Origin: Hydrangea macrophylla
Taxonomy: Eukaryota; Streptophyta; Magnoliopsida; Cornales; Hydrangeaceae
DNA length: 64,000 bases
NCBI GenBank assembly: GCA_033977485.1
Contig: CM066988.1
Coordinates: 138,546,859-138,610,858, forward strand
Direction: 5' to 3'
A model generated the notes under the pieces. The model was not told the origin of the DNA. It was given only the letters and a program-made list of their open reading frames with translations, and did no database searches. The position numbers and the translations under genes were made by a program. This document shows, one piece after another, positions 10,055 through 23,500 of the stretch; position 1 is the first letter of the stretch; every line of letters starts with the position of its first letter.

Positions 10055-10281
10055 TTTTATTATTATTATTATTTTATTATTTTTATTTTTTGCTTGAGGC
10101 AAAGCGCCCACAGGGCGCCACACAACACAGGAGCCAAGGGGGCCAAGGCCCAGTTCAAAGGAGACATCCTCCCATAGACAGCCCAAAGAGAATTAAACGC
10201 CACTCTTGGAAGGAGTTGAACCCTCCCCTTCTCACTTGGGGAGAGGGATTGATGTCACTAGACCACAAGGGTCTTGGCTAT
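10055..10281 (-). mobile_element. tRNA-derived SINE, minus orientation
   Basis: On the minus strand an A-box-like TTGTGGTCTAGTGACATCAA is followed by a B-box GGGTTCAACTCC. The element ends in an A-rich tail seen on the plus strand as a TTATTATTATT run at 10055-10095. Short AACCAA motifs on both sides are compatible with a worn target duplication. Confidence 0.7.
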
Positions 10282-10378
10282 AACCAACATAATAAGAAAT
10301 ATAAAATTATCTTTTATGGATTTCTCTTTATACTTACATTAGGCCCTAACCAAAAATCCTGGTACCCATTTACTCAAT

Positions 10379-10552
10379 GAGTAAAACTTGGGACACAACT
10401 AAATACACAACTTTTGGGACACAACCCAATTAATGTGTCTCTCTCTCTCATGTAATGTTACTGGATTCCATAATGACACAGGAGAGAGATAGACACATTA
10501 ATTAAATTGTGTCCCAAAAATTGTGTGTTTGGTTGTGCCCCAAGTATTACTC
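10379..10552. mobile_element. MITE, inverted repeat with GAGTAAAACTTGGGACAC ends
   Basis: The arms are 10379-10423 (GAGTAAAACTTGGGACACAA) and 10508-10552 (its imperfect inverse). The core TGTGTCTCTCTCTC...GAGAGAGATAGACACA resembles the elements at 5902-6044 and 35662-35819. No convincing target duplication. Confidence 0.7.
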
Positions 10553-10629
10553 TCAAATAATATTTCGGTACACTTGCTACTGTGCTGTGCAAACTGTGAG
10601 ACTGTACCGAAGTGTGCTCCGAAATGATG

Positions 10630-11110
10630 GTTACCATGAATTGGAACCTTGTCCTCATCTAATGCAGACAGTTTCACGACCAGTTGGCACCATAATTACT
10701 TTAAAATATTTGCTAAAACTTTAAAACTTGTGGTTTTTGCAAACATAAATATAAGGGGGGTACCAAAAAGGAATGGAAAAGAAAATGATGATTGAACCCA
10801 TTTGCGCAAATCTGAACGATTATAAGTAGTGTTTCTTTTTTGTCTTATCTTTTTTTTTTTTTTTTTTTTTTTTTGTTCCTTTAGTTTCACAGATTTGTAT
10901 AGAAGTGTTGTATAGTCTATTAGTCTATGCTTTAAACAAAAACAACTTGATCATTTTTTTTTTATGATGATCGAGAATCGAACACTTACCAAAAGAAATT
11001 TAAATTTACAATTCATTTTTCACCAAAGAAGAGTGTTAATATTGCTCATGCAATTGAGACATGGTTACAAATCTCTATACACAGTATAACTTGCAATAAA
11101 GTTGCAGTAA
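10630..11110. repeat. Segmental duplicate of 4708-5110
   Basis: Collinear with 4708-5110 but without the SINE found there. It leads into the RLK first-exon fragment at 11178, which suggests it is ancestral upstream DNA of the RLK family. Confidence 0.75.
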
Positions 11111-11177
11111 AATTAGAGAACCGAAAATAGAATATCTCCAGAATACATCACTGCAATCACTTGTAATTTCTTGAGGG

Positions 11178-11560
11178 ATGGACTGGTTGGTTAGCAACAG
11201 AAGGCTCAAAAGCTGCTTTAATCTTTTTTTTTTTTTTTTTGGAACTTCCTATGCTGCAGATACACTATGGGTTGAGGAGTCTATGACAGACTGTGGAGCC
11301 TTGGAGTCTTCCAGCAAAAGCTTTCAATTACTAATATTCTTTAGCTACGACGCATTGAAACAAGACGGGACCATCCCAACGGTGGACGGGGCATTCAGAC
11401 GGTGTGTGGTATCTGCAAGGATTAGGGGTTTATTAAAGGGCTGGCCGTTTTGGGAAGCCTAATAACTTGTTGGGAGTGACCTAAACTTGTGTGAAGGGAT
11501 TCATAAGCATTCTAGTCCTTAAGTTCATAGTGGAACCTTGCCATCTTCTTGGTTGGGGAC
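11178..11560 (+). pseudogene. RLK first-exon fragment (signal peptide and start of lectin domain)
   Basis: The frame from 11178 reads RRLKSCFNLFFFFFGTSYAA followed by DTLWVEESMTD and FQLLIFFSYDAL. This parallels [16 protein letters not shown]...[15 protein letters not shown] and [11 protein letters not shown] of the intact gene. Homology stops after about 60 codons near 11360, and the frame then runs into unrelated sequence. Positions 11470-11560 match 9690-9790, the same flank after the other fragment. No other exon follows, so it is a truncated duplicate. Confidence 0.8.
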
Positions 11561-11664
11561 CTAGGCATCCATTGTGTTGTAATTTTGGTGTAATTTGTGG
11601 TCCAAAGTGGGTATTTTTTCAAAGTCAAACTTTTTCTCTCTCTACATCTCTCTTGTTGGTGTAG

Positions 11665-12458
11665 TGTTGGGTAAAAGAGTGGTGGAGACTCTTGTCCCAC
11701 ATTGCTTAGGAAGAGGGAGTTGAGAGGCTTAATATATACTTTGTCTTTATGGGCTTAGTAATAAGTTGGAACATGTGGGCTCTCATGCGCACATGAGCCA
11801 AGCTCAAGGTAATCCCAATTCCAATAGAAATTTGGGTTTCGATCCGGAAATCGTTTAACCGGGCGCGTCACGTCTTACTCGGGCGCAAGGGGGGGTGCAA
11901 ATCCCGGCCTCCAAGCCTCGCGGGCTCACACGGTTGGACCATCCTTTTGCAATTATTTTTTCCAAAACTTTCCTTTTAATTTTGCTTTGACTGAATAATA
12001 TCATTCCCTCGCAGATTTACGCCTTCCTAAACTGTGCAATTAATTAGCCGTTTAAATGAAATCTTATCCTTTCTTTGCAACACGTTTTATAAATCAAGGG
12101 ATTTCTGTCGTGTTAAGATGGCTATAAATTCGTGGGTCATTCTCGTTCAGAATACACAGCAATACAATCTTCTCTCTATCTTCTCTGGTTCTTCTCTGTT
12201 TTTCTCTGTTCATTCGATCACTGATATACATACAAGGCTGTTCTGTGCCCTTTGTTCAACGAGTGCACGTGAACAAAGACGAGACTGCTTAATCCTGGAA
12301 GGTAAACCGCTGAGACCTTTCTGTACCGAGTCAACAACTCCGAAGGGCGGAAATTACTCTTAAGGACAGTGTCTAATACACGACTCAGTCAGACTCTTCA
12401 ACCCTACTGATAAGTATTTTCGTTCACAGCAGTGTCTATTCGTTATTATTTTCTAACA
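11665..12458 (+). mobile_element. Lone LTR of a copia-type element (about 794 bp)
   Basis: It starts TGTTGGGTAAAAGAG and ends TTTTCTAACA. Near the start it carries ACTCTTGTCCCACATTGCTT, a phrase typical of many plant copia LTRs, and a TTAATATATACTTTG TATA-like stretch. Flanking five-base sequences (TGTAG and CATTG) do not match, and no primer-binding site or coding region follows. It is a decayed solo LTR or an LTR that lost its element. Confidence 0.5.
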
Positions 12459-12960
12459 CATTGGCCGAACCACGATATATCGTTTTATCTTTCTTTGATT
12501 GCTTGAGATAGTTTTCTTCTATTTTATTGGTTTCTCGTTGGATCCATTTGTTCGGCACCATTCACAGCATTTCTTATTCATTTATTGTGTTCCCAAGTAC
12601 CGCTGGTTGGATGTGTGATAGCTAAAGAACAGTAATTGATTACAGTAACTAGTAAGAGCAGAAACCATTGAGTTTACACAGCTTGACCTCATTGACCATA
12701 TAAGGTTGGTCATGACTCATCGTTGATGCTTATTGCCGGCTGTTGTGGTCCAGTGAAATTTCCTTTGTACATACACCACTAGCGTTTTCAAATACTATAA
12801 TAAATGTGTTCCAACTTAAAACCTTCACCACCACAAAAGAATTGGCCTACAGTCAGTACCAAGACTTTTCTAGTAATCAACATTTTGATCAAAATGGGGC
12901 CAACTTGTCTTCTGTCCTAATCACAATCCTTGATCACATCCATTCCCCAAACAACCCATG
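12459..12960. other. Unassigned sequence
   Basis: No gene or repeat that I can name. Confidence 0.5.
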
Positions 12961-12964
12961 AGCT

Positions 12965-13040
12965 AAATTTACTAACGTCCAATCTAGTAAAGCTAGTTTT
13001 GTTGCATCTACCACAAAATTGGCATAAAAACATGCACGTT
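12965..13040 (-). pseudogene. Scrap of an RLK kinase exon
   Basis: On the minus strand the residues VDATKLALLDW are read just after a possible splice acceptor, matching [10 protein letters not shown] at the start of the catalytic-loop exon of the intact gene. Homology is lost right after. It matches the minus-strand pseudogene at 3230-3280 as well, so it is a second inverted RLK remnant. Confidence 0.6.
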
Positions 13041-14370
13041 CACATTGAGTGATTGAGGACACAGTAAAAAAAATAAATAAATCGCACAAATGGTTATTAT
13101 TATTATTAGTACTTTTTTTTTTTTTGGTGTTTGTGTGCATAGTTGGATAGAAAGCTATACAATTAGACATACAGACCTTTTAGACTGCCCATTGTGCAAT
13201 GCTAGCCGTTTCGATGAGCTCAGATCGCAAACACAACAAGGGCTGCAGATTGGGTTGTTTTGCGATTGGTGGCCTAATTAGCAGGCTGGTCCCTGCTTCT
13301 GGTCATAGCGGGGTCAGCGCATTCAACTCCAATTAACCAAATGACCAGCGTACCCTCCATCCTTCTGGAAAACTACACACCTGTCCATGTTTTACTAGAG
13401 AGAAGGTTGATGGAGAGAGTAAAAATAGCCCTCTTTTGGTTCTCTCTAATCTCTCCAAATTAGAGAGAGTAGTGAAATACTCTACTAGTGCAAGGAAGTT
13501 GCAGTGAGTGGAATACTTACTAGACTGCACAGCCTTAAGTACGAACCTATGATGCACGGACACTTCAGAAATGCTAGTGCAGGGAAATTAAGTGCACACT
13601 CAGTTCCGATGTGGCGGATATGTCTTCAAAGTTCCTCCAGAGTTCTTTAGATGTTTTGGGAAGGGACACTTAAGAGGGTGCGGCAGGATAATTTTGAAAA
13701 AAAAAAAAAAAAACAAAGTTTTGGGGGTCGAAAAAACAAATAATGCAAAATTTAAAAAACCCTAATTCAAGACTCATACAATACGACTCAGTCTCACAGT
13801 CCAAAAAACAAAAAGAAAGGGGGAGAAGAAAGAGTCAATTCCACGGTGGTCTCTCTCTCTCTCTCTCTCCTTCGTCCAACTGGGCTACGATTCTCCCTCT
13901 TTCGTCTCTCTCTTTCGTCTTCTTTCCTTTTGCGTCTCGATCATCTATGTTCGACTTCGATCGCTTTGCTGCTGTGAGTCAGTGAGTAAAAGTGTAAAAC
14001 CCTAACATTTGGGGGAAAGAAAAAGAGGAAGACAGATGGCTCCTTGGCGAATTCAGTGATATATTCTTTTATAATATTATTACTATATTCCTATCTTTAA
14101 TCACTATCTTTTATTTTATTATATTATATTACTTAAAAGATTACCACTTCATATATTATATTCCTATCTTCTTCAGTTCCGTTTTCTTAAAGTTGTGCCC
14201 CACTGTCAATTTTATGTTAGTTTTGTGAATTTTGTTTTCTTTGCATCAATACTTTGCTTATCTTATTATTTGTTTGTAGTTATTAGGTCTTAATTAAGGA
14301 AATTTTTTTTTTTATGAAAATAAGTGTGTAGTGGTAGAATGGTTCATATATGGGTAATATTAAAAAATAT
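13041..14370. other. Non-coding DNA upstream of the RLK gene, with a leader-like CT-rich block
   Basis: Positions 13740-14040 look like a 5' leader of some gene: AAACCCTAATT, a CT repeat at 13851-13869, then pyrimidine-rich sequence and AAACCCTAACA. No open frame with recognisable homology follows it, and it ends in AT-rich DNA. It may be a displaced promoter/leader fragment. Confidence 0.4.
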
Positions 14371-14386
14371 ATATATATATAAAAGA
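14371..14386 (+). promoter_or_regulatory. Possible TATA box of the RLK gene
   Basis: ATATATATATAAAAG lies about 175 bp before the chosen ATG at 14560. The position and form suit a plant TATA box, but simple TA runs are frequent here. Confidence 0.3.
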
Positions 14387-14559
14387 TACATTTTTTAATA
14401 TTTTATAAGTATCCGTCGCACCGCACTTTTGATTTTGAAAAAATTGTCAAACTCCCCAGCATCCGTGCTTCATAGGGCCATGAACTATGACCAAAAATTT
14501 CTGTTCAAATGTAATCAGTTTTTGATCTCCTCAGGGGGTGGAGTGGAGTGTGGTTAAGC

Positions 14560-17500
14560 ATGAGAAGGCTCAAAAGCTGCTCAAGTGTCTCTTTGTTGTT
14601 CTTTTTTTGTGTTGGAATTTCAATTTCCTATGCTGCAAATGATACACTCAGATTTGGTGAGTCTATGACAAACGGTTCTTTCTTGGAGTCCTCCAACAAA
14701 ATCTTTCAATTAGTATTCTTTAGCTATGACTCACTGGAACAGCGGTACTTGGGGATTCAACACATGCAAATCCCTGACTTGAACAATAATGGAAAGCAGA
14801 GGATGGTTTGGGTTGCCAACCGCAACAATCCATCAAGTATTAATAGCAGTAGCAATTTAACCATCACCCAAGATGGAAACCTGGTGATCAACGACCATGA
14901 TATTGGAATATATGTCACTTTGAATTCGGGAAACCCTGCTACGAGTATTGCCAATGCAAGTGTGACTCTTCTTGATTCTGGAAATTTGGTGTTTAGAGAT
15001 GGAGAGACAACTGTCTGGCAAAGTTTTGATTACCCATCCGATACATGGCTTCCAGGAATGAAGTTGGGGTTATTTGATATGAATGATACGACGGGTGGTA
15101 AACCACCACGCCAGCAATTTCTCACTTCATGGGTGAGTCCAAAAGTTCCAACACCGGGGGATTTCACTTTAGGTATTGATCCAAGCAACACAAAGCAGCT
15201 TGTAGTTTGGCAAAGAGGGATTATTTATTGGAGCAGTGGATTGTGGAATGGATATAACTTTACCTACTTCCCCCATTGGAGAAATTGGGATGCTAATTTA
15301 GAAAGCAATTTCAGCTACTTCTCCGATGAGAGAGAGAGCTATTTCAATAATAGTAGGACCATCAATAATTTTGCTATTTCCATTGGGATGGATTCGTCCG
15401 GGGAAATTTACATATTCAAATCTTATCCACCCCGCGGTTTGGTTCATGATGGCATCTTGCGGTGTGAAGCTCCTCTAGTGGAAGAAAGAAGTGAGGGGTG
15501 TATAAAGATTACCACTACAGCCGATAAAGGTATATAATGCCCCTAGTATTTTTAATTTTTTTGGCCAATTTGGGAATGGATATATATATATATATATATA
15601 AAATAGTAATTCCCTGCCAAAAAAAAAAAACACTATTACGGTAATTGAAAATTTTGAGTGCCTTCGGCATTTGGAAACTTGGAGTGCCTTCGACACTAAC
15701 TCCATGCCCCCTTCGGCTCTTATATCCAAACAGCCCTTAAGCTAAAAATTAAATTTTTTTTTTATTTTTTTTAAAAGACAAAAAATAAATTTTTCAAAGA
15801 GAATATGTAGATAAGTGCAACAATTAAATCAATTAGGACCATTAGATTAAAGACTTGAGCTTGTCGCAAAAACAAAGATAAGTGACGCATTGGTAAATTA
15901 AGAACTTATTTATTCACAAATCATTTAACAATTGTATCAACCATTAAGAGTGAAAGCAACAAATAGATGAGAAGATAATTTTATTATGCCTCTTCCAGTT
16001 TAATAATTTATTCACATCATTTATGGGTAATTTAAATATAGATCAGTTTCGGCAGGGGGAAAATAATGAAGAGACAAAACACAAACTAGCTACTTTTCAA
16101 GTCAGCTTTGAGTCCTAACAAGTGTCCCAAAGTTAGAAAGGAAACAGTCAATGTTTCTTTCTCATGGAAAAACTAATTACTTAACGACATAAAGAGAAGT
16201 ACTGACAATTCTAACTTAGATACATATCAGATAGCTGCCCATTCCTTTGAAGGCAACTGTGGCGGAGCTAGTAATTAACTTAGATACATATCAGATAGCT
16301 GCCCATTCCTTTGAAGGCAACTGTGGCGGAGCTAGTAATTGCTCGTGCATGTGGGCACGGTGCGAAGAAAGAAAGAAAAAAAGAAGAAGAAATTGCTTAA
16401 GCATCAAATGTGCAGTAAAACTTATTTTTAGCCCCCAAAATCCAAGTGGATGTCACAAATTAATTCCCAAATAAACTAATATAAAGAAAACACAATGCAA
16501 TTGTGTTACATCCAGATTACTCCCAAATTAACCTCCCAAGTCACATTATTCTCAATTCTCAAATATTGTGTATCAAAGTTGAACTGCACGTTGAATACAA
16601 AATTTCATATTCACTCTACTTAACTGAGACGATAATAATAACAATTAAAATAATAGCAAAAATTTGCCTCATTGTTCGAGCCAATTTACAAATCCTCCAA
16701 CACATCTCCTCAGAACTCCTAGTTGTTGCAGCCTGCATTTACATTCAACATAAAAATAGTCAAATTGTTTTCCGCACCAATAAATAAATAAGTAAATAAA
16801 AGAGAGAAAAAAATGGTGTAAATTTGCAAATTAGATTGTTTATCCTGTATCAGATTGTGTATTCATCAGAGAAAGGAATTGTAGACCATGTTGTTTAAAC
16901 TCTAAAATAAAATAAGTGAGGTCAAGAAATATTTCTGCCATATTTTACATTGACTCTTTCCTTTACCTCTGAAAGAAAGATAATAATAGGTGCTAAAGAA
17001 ACAAATGCACTATGAATCATGGTTGAAAAATAACCGCTAAAATCTGCACAAATCATATTCATTATCTCAAAATTTTAACTGTAGTTCCAAGATCTGCACA
17101 AATCATACCTTTCCAAAGAGAATGAAACCGCAGGTGTATGAAGCAGGTTTTCCTAGCAGCAAACCCATTTGTAGAACCATATCTGCAACACAATAATCTA
17201 ACATACCACTGCAATTCTTTGGCTGACTTGAGTTAGTACATTTACCTCTTTGAAACAAAACACTTTTTGCATCTTTCTATTTTCCTCTTCCACCATTTTT
17301 TACTGAGCCAAATTGAGGGTTAGGGTCTGATATAAGCATCAGATTTTTAAACACATCTAAACAAAATGTAAAAAAGATGACTACACATCCTTTGTTTTGA
17401 TTCCCCAACTTCTTGAACATGAAGACAATTGTTTGCTATGTAGCATGGATACGCACACGGACACGCCAGCACGCCAAATCCTGAAAATGCAGGAGATGGA

Positions 17501-20500
17501 CACGACTAGGATACGACGAATAAATAATTATATCTTTGAGTTTAATATACAATTTGTAGTTTTGTGTCCATTCTTGTTTCCATAATTCTAAAATAAACCA
17601 ATTGCTTATCCCCAATTTTACTATATTAAGACTAATGCCTCAAAACTTTAAAAGCATTTCTAATAAGAGGCCACCATGCTGTGTTCCCTCACGTGTCCAG
17701 CCATGTCTTTAGCGTGTCTGATACGTGGTGACGTGTGTCCGATGAGTGTTGGTATTTGACACGGACTCAATACGGAGACGGTACCCAAAGTGAAGTGTCC
17801 ACGCTACATAGATTGTTTGGAAAGAATTCTAGAAAATGCAATGAGAAGAAGCAAAATATGAACGTAATACACTTGATCCAACCCCCACCTACCACCACAA
17901 ACCAATCAAGAAAAGCAAGTAAATCTGCAAGCTGAATCACAGTAAAGCACACCCCCAAAATCACTCTCACACATAGTTTGAAGTCCTTTTGTAATCACAA
18001 AAATGCCTTGACAACATGATTTTCCACTTTCTCTCAATGAACTATTTAAAATGATTGAGAATGGCCCAATGCAAATTTGTAGAACGTGAACTGGCCATAA
18101 GAGAACTACTAAAATTATGTGTAAGAATTTAGCGTGTATGCAATTTAATTTAATGTGTTCAACATAAAAATTCAAAATCCAACAGTCCTGTCGCAAAAGA
18201 GGACTAAATTTGATGCCAAAAACCAAAACTACAATAGTCTGGTCGCAAAAGATCAAGAATTTGAGATCTAAAAGAAGGTAGACCCTACCTGCGCTGCAAG
18301 AGGGAGGAGGATCCTTCCGAAGATCCTTAAGCTCTTTCAAGATTCACTTGGCTTCTCTTGGACTATTCATGAGGTTCATAAGCACGATGATGTATCAACA
18401 TATTTTCATCCAACACCATATTTTTTTAGTAAGGGACTGTTCGGGCATAAAAATTGTCCAAGAACATCTGAAACATAATGGAATCATTCATTACAGAAAA
18501 ACAATATCACATCTAAAACTAATTTGTTTTTAACTTCATTTCTTGCTTACTCAGTCTTCATTATCAATTCTTCAAAAAACCAAAAGAGCACAAAACTCAT
18601 GATTAATGAAAGATAGAGATAAATATTGTAGAGATAGATAGAGTAAGGTAGAGAAAGAGAGATAGAGAGAGGGAGTATACCTTGGGAGTCCTACACTATC
18701 CGGCTATGGTTGAAAGAGAAAACTACAAATAGAGAGGAAAATAAATATTTGAATAGATGGAAAATAATTTTATGTCATGGTTCATTATGCACTCGCATGA
18801 TACAGAATTGTTTAGAAAATTTGGATCAATAGATTCAAACTACTAATAAATTTTTTTTTTTAAGGAAAGAAATAGAAACAGATTCCATGTTGCCCAGAGT
18901 CATACAAAATTTGGGCAACCAACAAATCAATAAATAAAGCATTTCAAAGCCTAGACATGATGAAATCAAGCAAGTAGCTAAAAAACAACAATAAGCCAAT
19001 CATTTGAACCCAAGAATTAAATTTCTTTCTACTTATGATTTTTAAAGCTTTTTGGCTTCAGTCGCCCTTTGATTTAAAGTGCGAATTCGAGATGGATTTT
19101 GAAGTTGAAGAAATGCTAGGAGAACTCCCAGATGTGGGAATCAAAAAAAAAAAACTCCAGTCCTACACTGATGAGTACTCCTCAACTAAAATAAACATCT
19201 AGTAGTTTTTTAATCATAGACAAAAAGGAAAAATTAAAAAGGATTAGTTGTTGCACTAAATTAACTGTCAACCAAATATTGGCCTAAACAAAGAGTTCAA
19301 TATTATAGTACTAAAAGCATTAATTAATTCAAAGAGAAAGAAGTTATCCAAAAAAAAAATCAAAGAAGAAGAAAAAACAGAAACAAAATTTAATCAAAGC
19401 ACAAATAAAAATCGAAACCAGAAATGCTTCAACAATATGGTTTCAGTTCCATGGTTTAAACCAAACAGAAAAAAGTAGGTGTAGATTCTTTTTATCCCCT
19501 TAAATAATTGGATTCTTCGAGAGGGACACATAAAATGGGATGGAGGGAGTATAAAAGATAAAAACTCCAAAAGAAATTCAAAAAAATAAGAGAAGTACGT
19601 TAGAATTGATTCAAAAGAAAACGATAAAAAATATATTTTATTGACATGTCTAATTAATTAGCAGTAACTTGAACTCTATTTCAATACATTAGTCAAGGTC
19701 CCAAACAAAGTGAAATAAACAAATTCTACACTCTGAAGTCTCATAAACCAAACAGAGCATTAGAGGTTAAACAAAAAGGAGAAAATAAACAAAGCATTAA
19801 TTTTTAAACCCAACCTTATCTGTTCCCCACGTGACCCTCTCTATCCATGTCTACATTGAATTCCAAAATAGGTAGCACGTACCCTTTAAGTAATTTACAC
19901 TTTTTCAACAATGTGCATTCCCCTTACTTGACTCACGATTTTTTTTCCCGGACGTCGGTTCGTTCCACCTCTTAATTATGTTATTTACAAAAATATAATC
20001 ACATAACTCCTAATAATAATGTAGTTTGTATTGGTTTTATCATTTCGTTGATATATGATAGTCAATAGTGAGTCCTACTTGGATTATAATACCCGAATAA
20101 TTGAAACAAAAACGAGTCCCTGTAGTGAGCTTACCTATCTACAATGGGACTTAAATGATTTGTATGGATTTATCTAAATCAAAAATAAATACTGGAAAGA
20201 AAAACAAAAATGAATCCTCTAATTCAATCAAACTCCAAAAACTCTATGCTACCCAAATTTTGTTCCTAAATGGTTTAATAGTTGTACCACTAACAAAATA
20301 TTTGAGAACCTAAATTTGAATTAAATAGTGTTATTCATATGAAATTGTTTTAAATAAGAGTAATCGATCTATGCTTCTCAAATTTTATATCCCAAAGTGC
20401 AACATCTCCCTTTAGTGTTTACACCTTTTCTTTTCTTTTCAACATGTTAATGAACATGTAATTTGTATTGTTTTACAATTCTTCTACCTTTTTCCTTTCT

Positions 20501-23500
20501 TTCTTTCGGCCAGTTAGTTCTAATGAGTCTTAATATTAAAACATAAGACCTATTGTATTATTCTTTTGGGATAATTAGATTTCAGTGGCAAATTTATAGG
20601 TCAGTCTACTACTTTTTCAAAATTAAAAAATATCAATAATAATTTTTTTAAAAAAATAATAAAAGTCATCATAAAAATTAAAAAATCAACTTTTAAAAAT
20701 TGATTGATGCTCTAGTCTACTTTATGTTTGCATGTTGTAAACTTGCACCAAAATGTTGTGAAATATATTCCTGACGTTGTTATGAGTTGTTCCCGACTTT
20801 GTGTAAAGTTGATGATTATCTTAAATAACCAGTCCACTTTATGAAGTCCAAGTTTACACATAGAGTCCTATAATTTTTCTTTTGATTGACAGAGTTATAA
20901 TTACAAGAAAGTATTAATGAAATGATCATCCAAAATGATTATTTAAAAATCCAATCTATGTTTTCCAATAGTTGCTAATTCACGCAATCCACCATAGTAA
21001 TAGGGAAAAAAAAAACAATCGGAACGTGCACCAAGCCAAAAAGAATAGTGTTCTATACAATAAACATTAGAAATAGATCATAATACTTTTTAGATATTTA
21101 TTTTACTAGTACTTTCTTATATAATTATTATAGGACTCCATAGATTTTTTAAAATAAAAATGTGATAAGCAAAACTTAGGTAGAGCGTTCAAAAATAAAA
21201 CGCACCAAAGTTTTTTGCTTGTAGATTCTCTATATACTTTTCTTAAAAATATCCCCATCCACCCACATTCTCCTTTGTGGTACTAAAGTTTGAAGTATGT
21301 TTGTGTCCGTTTTTGTTGCTTTTGTTATTGTTATTAATGTTAGAGATCTTTATCTTCTTTGTAGTTAAGTTCAACACATCTCTAAGATATAGTATGAATT
21401 TATTAACAAGTTGTAGTGCACAAACTTGGAAACTATACGTAGAAGAGTACGTATGATTTCAAATTAAACTCTTCTTTATTGGTAAATCCACTTTTCTCTA
21501 AAGGTACGAACATTATAGGTTTATGTTGTAAAGAATAAGAGTCTGGTAGGAAAAAATGCTTTCAAATTAAATTTATCTAGTCGACTGTTTTTCCTATGAA
21601 AAACAGTTTTTCTGTTTTGAAGATTTTGTTAAACCCTTGTCTTGGAGAATCAATTTTACTGACTTTACAAAGAGTCCTATAAGAACAATACAAGTAAGAA
21701 ATGATCTTCCACGTGGCTTCCATAGAATATCCATCATCATTATAAGGCTCTGTTTGGACAACACACTAAATGAAATCATAAGTACTCAACTTTATAGTTT
21801 GTTAATCATCAAAATTACTTAAGATAGAACCCTTGGGGCTAACAATCTCCCCCTTTTTGATGATGAAAAACTATTAGTTGCCCGAGATAAAAATAATAAC
21901 AAGTAATAGTCCAATCAAGATAAATAATGCACTTTGAAGATCAAGTGAATGCATGAATCAATTTTAAGTCCGATAAGAATTGAAAACTAATTCAACATGG
22001 ATAAGCAACATGGATATTCTCTCCCTTTTGTCATTAACAAAAAAACACTTAGAGCGGAGAGAATCTCCCCCTCTATGCGTGAGTTGAAGGACGGGGGGAA
22101 TCACCAATAATAGGGTATCATCATCTTCCCACGGTTAGTACACAAGCAAACATGCTAAAATCATGAGAAGCAATATATTAACAAGAACACACAATCAATA
22201 TCAATAACAAGATCATAGATAACATTTAAAGATAGTAAAAAAGATGTGAGTCCATTGTCATAAATTGATCAAAAGAGAGTTTAAGATATAATAGGGATGT
22301 CATAGATACAAAAAGAATGTGAAAGCCTCTACTACCCCAAAACAAAGTCATCCATCTAACTCTCCACCCAAAAGACTATCAAAAGAACTAACTATTCAAC
22401 TATACATCTAGCCTATATCCAAAAGAGATCATCAGGGCCGTCAGAGTCCGAATCAAATGAATGTCGCTTCGAGCGTCATCAAGACTGGACTGCATCTGTG
22501 ATAAGCAACGATCTACCAACTCTTGAGTAGCAGCAGTGGAGGTGCAGATAACGTCGACAGTAGATCCAATCTCCAAAATAGAGTGTCAAAATGAGAAGCG
22601 ACAATAGAGGAGAGGGTAGAGACACTGGAGGAAAGAGCAGAGTGAAGGGGAGTGACGGTGGTGTAGAGAGACTCGATGGAGGCAGTGATAATGAAGAACT
22701 GCTCTGAAAAATCAGCAGCAGGAGGAGCTGAAGATGAGGAAGGAGCTGATGGAGTAGAAGAGGAAGGAATATCAGAAGACGGGATAGTGGTGGTGGTTGG
22801 ATTAGTTGTCACGCCCTAGAACCACCCAAATGGTCCTAGAACACGTGGCACTCCACCAAGGCTTAACACAAGTCATTAAAGTTTCAAAACATGTTTAAAA
22901 TAAGCTTAAACCAAAGAAGCTCAACCAACAAAGGACAAAACCTGTCTTTACAATCAGACAAAAACCTTGTTTTTGCAAGTTGTAAAATTTTATATAACAA
23001 TGCCAAATCTTAAGTTAAATCAACACCAAAGCTCCAAACCATTTTAGAATCAAACCAAAGTTAAAAACATGAGCTTCTATAATTCAAGCAATAGATTTTA
23101 AGTACTTTAAGAAAAGTACTAAATATAACCATTTACAACCAATCCAACGAATAAATTTCCAAGTTCAAACGTCCCAAACCAATGACACTAGTACTAGATA
23201 CTACCAACCAGTTCAACACCAGCGACAACTACTACTCTTATTCAACAAGAGCTAGATTATACAAGCTGGTTATTACTCGAGTTAAAGATCCGACTAAAGT
23301 ATAAAACTTAACTAGAAATATTACATAAGTTTTGAACTAACCAAGGTATGACTCGTACTACAATTCATATTAAAACCGATTACAACTTTATTGCAAGTTT
23401 AGAGCTAAAAAGGCAAGTAGCTATTAACAAGATTACAACAACTCCCAAAACTCATAAGCTAGCCAAGCCACTTCCCCGATTTCTCGCCGCGATCACCTAC

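Noticed and set aside
11665..12458. Complete copia element at 11.7-13 kb
   Set aside because: No primer-binding site follows 12458 and no copia protein motif was found to 14 kb; only a lone LTR is supported.
14548..14559. Start of the RLK frame at 14548
   Set aside because: The codon is GTG, not a plant start; the first ATG in frame is at 14560 and directly precedes a good signal peptide.
17906..18340. Minus-strand frame of 144 codons in the RLK intron
   Set aside because: No recognisable motif, no homologous exon, and it lies in AT-rich intron; most likely chance.
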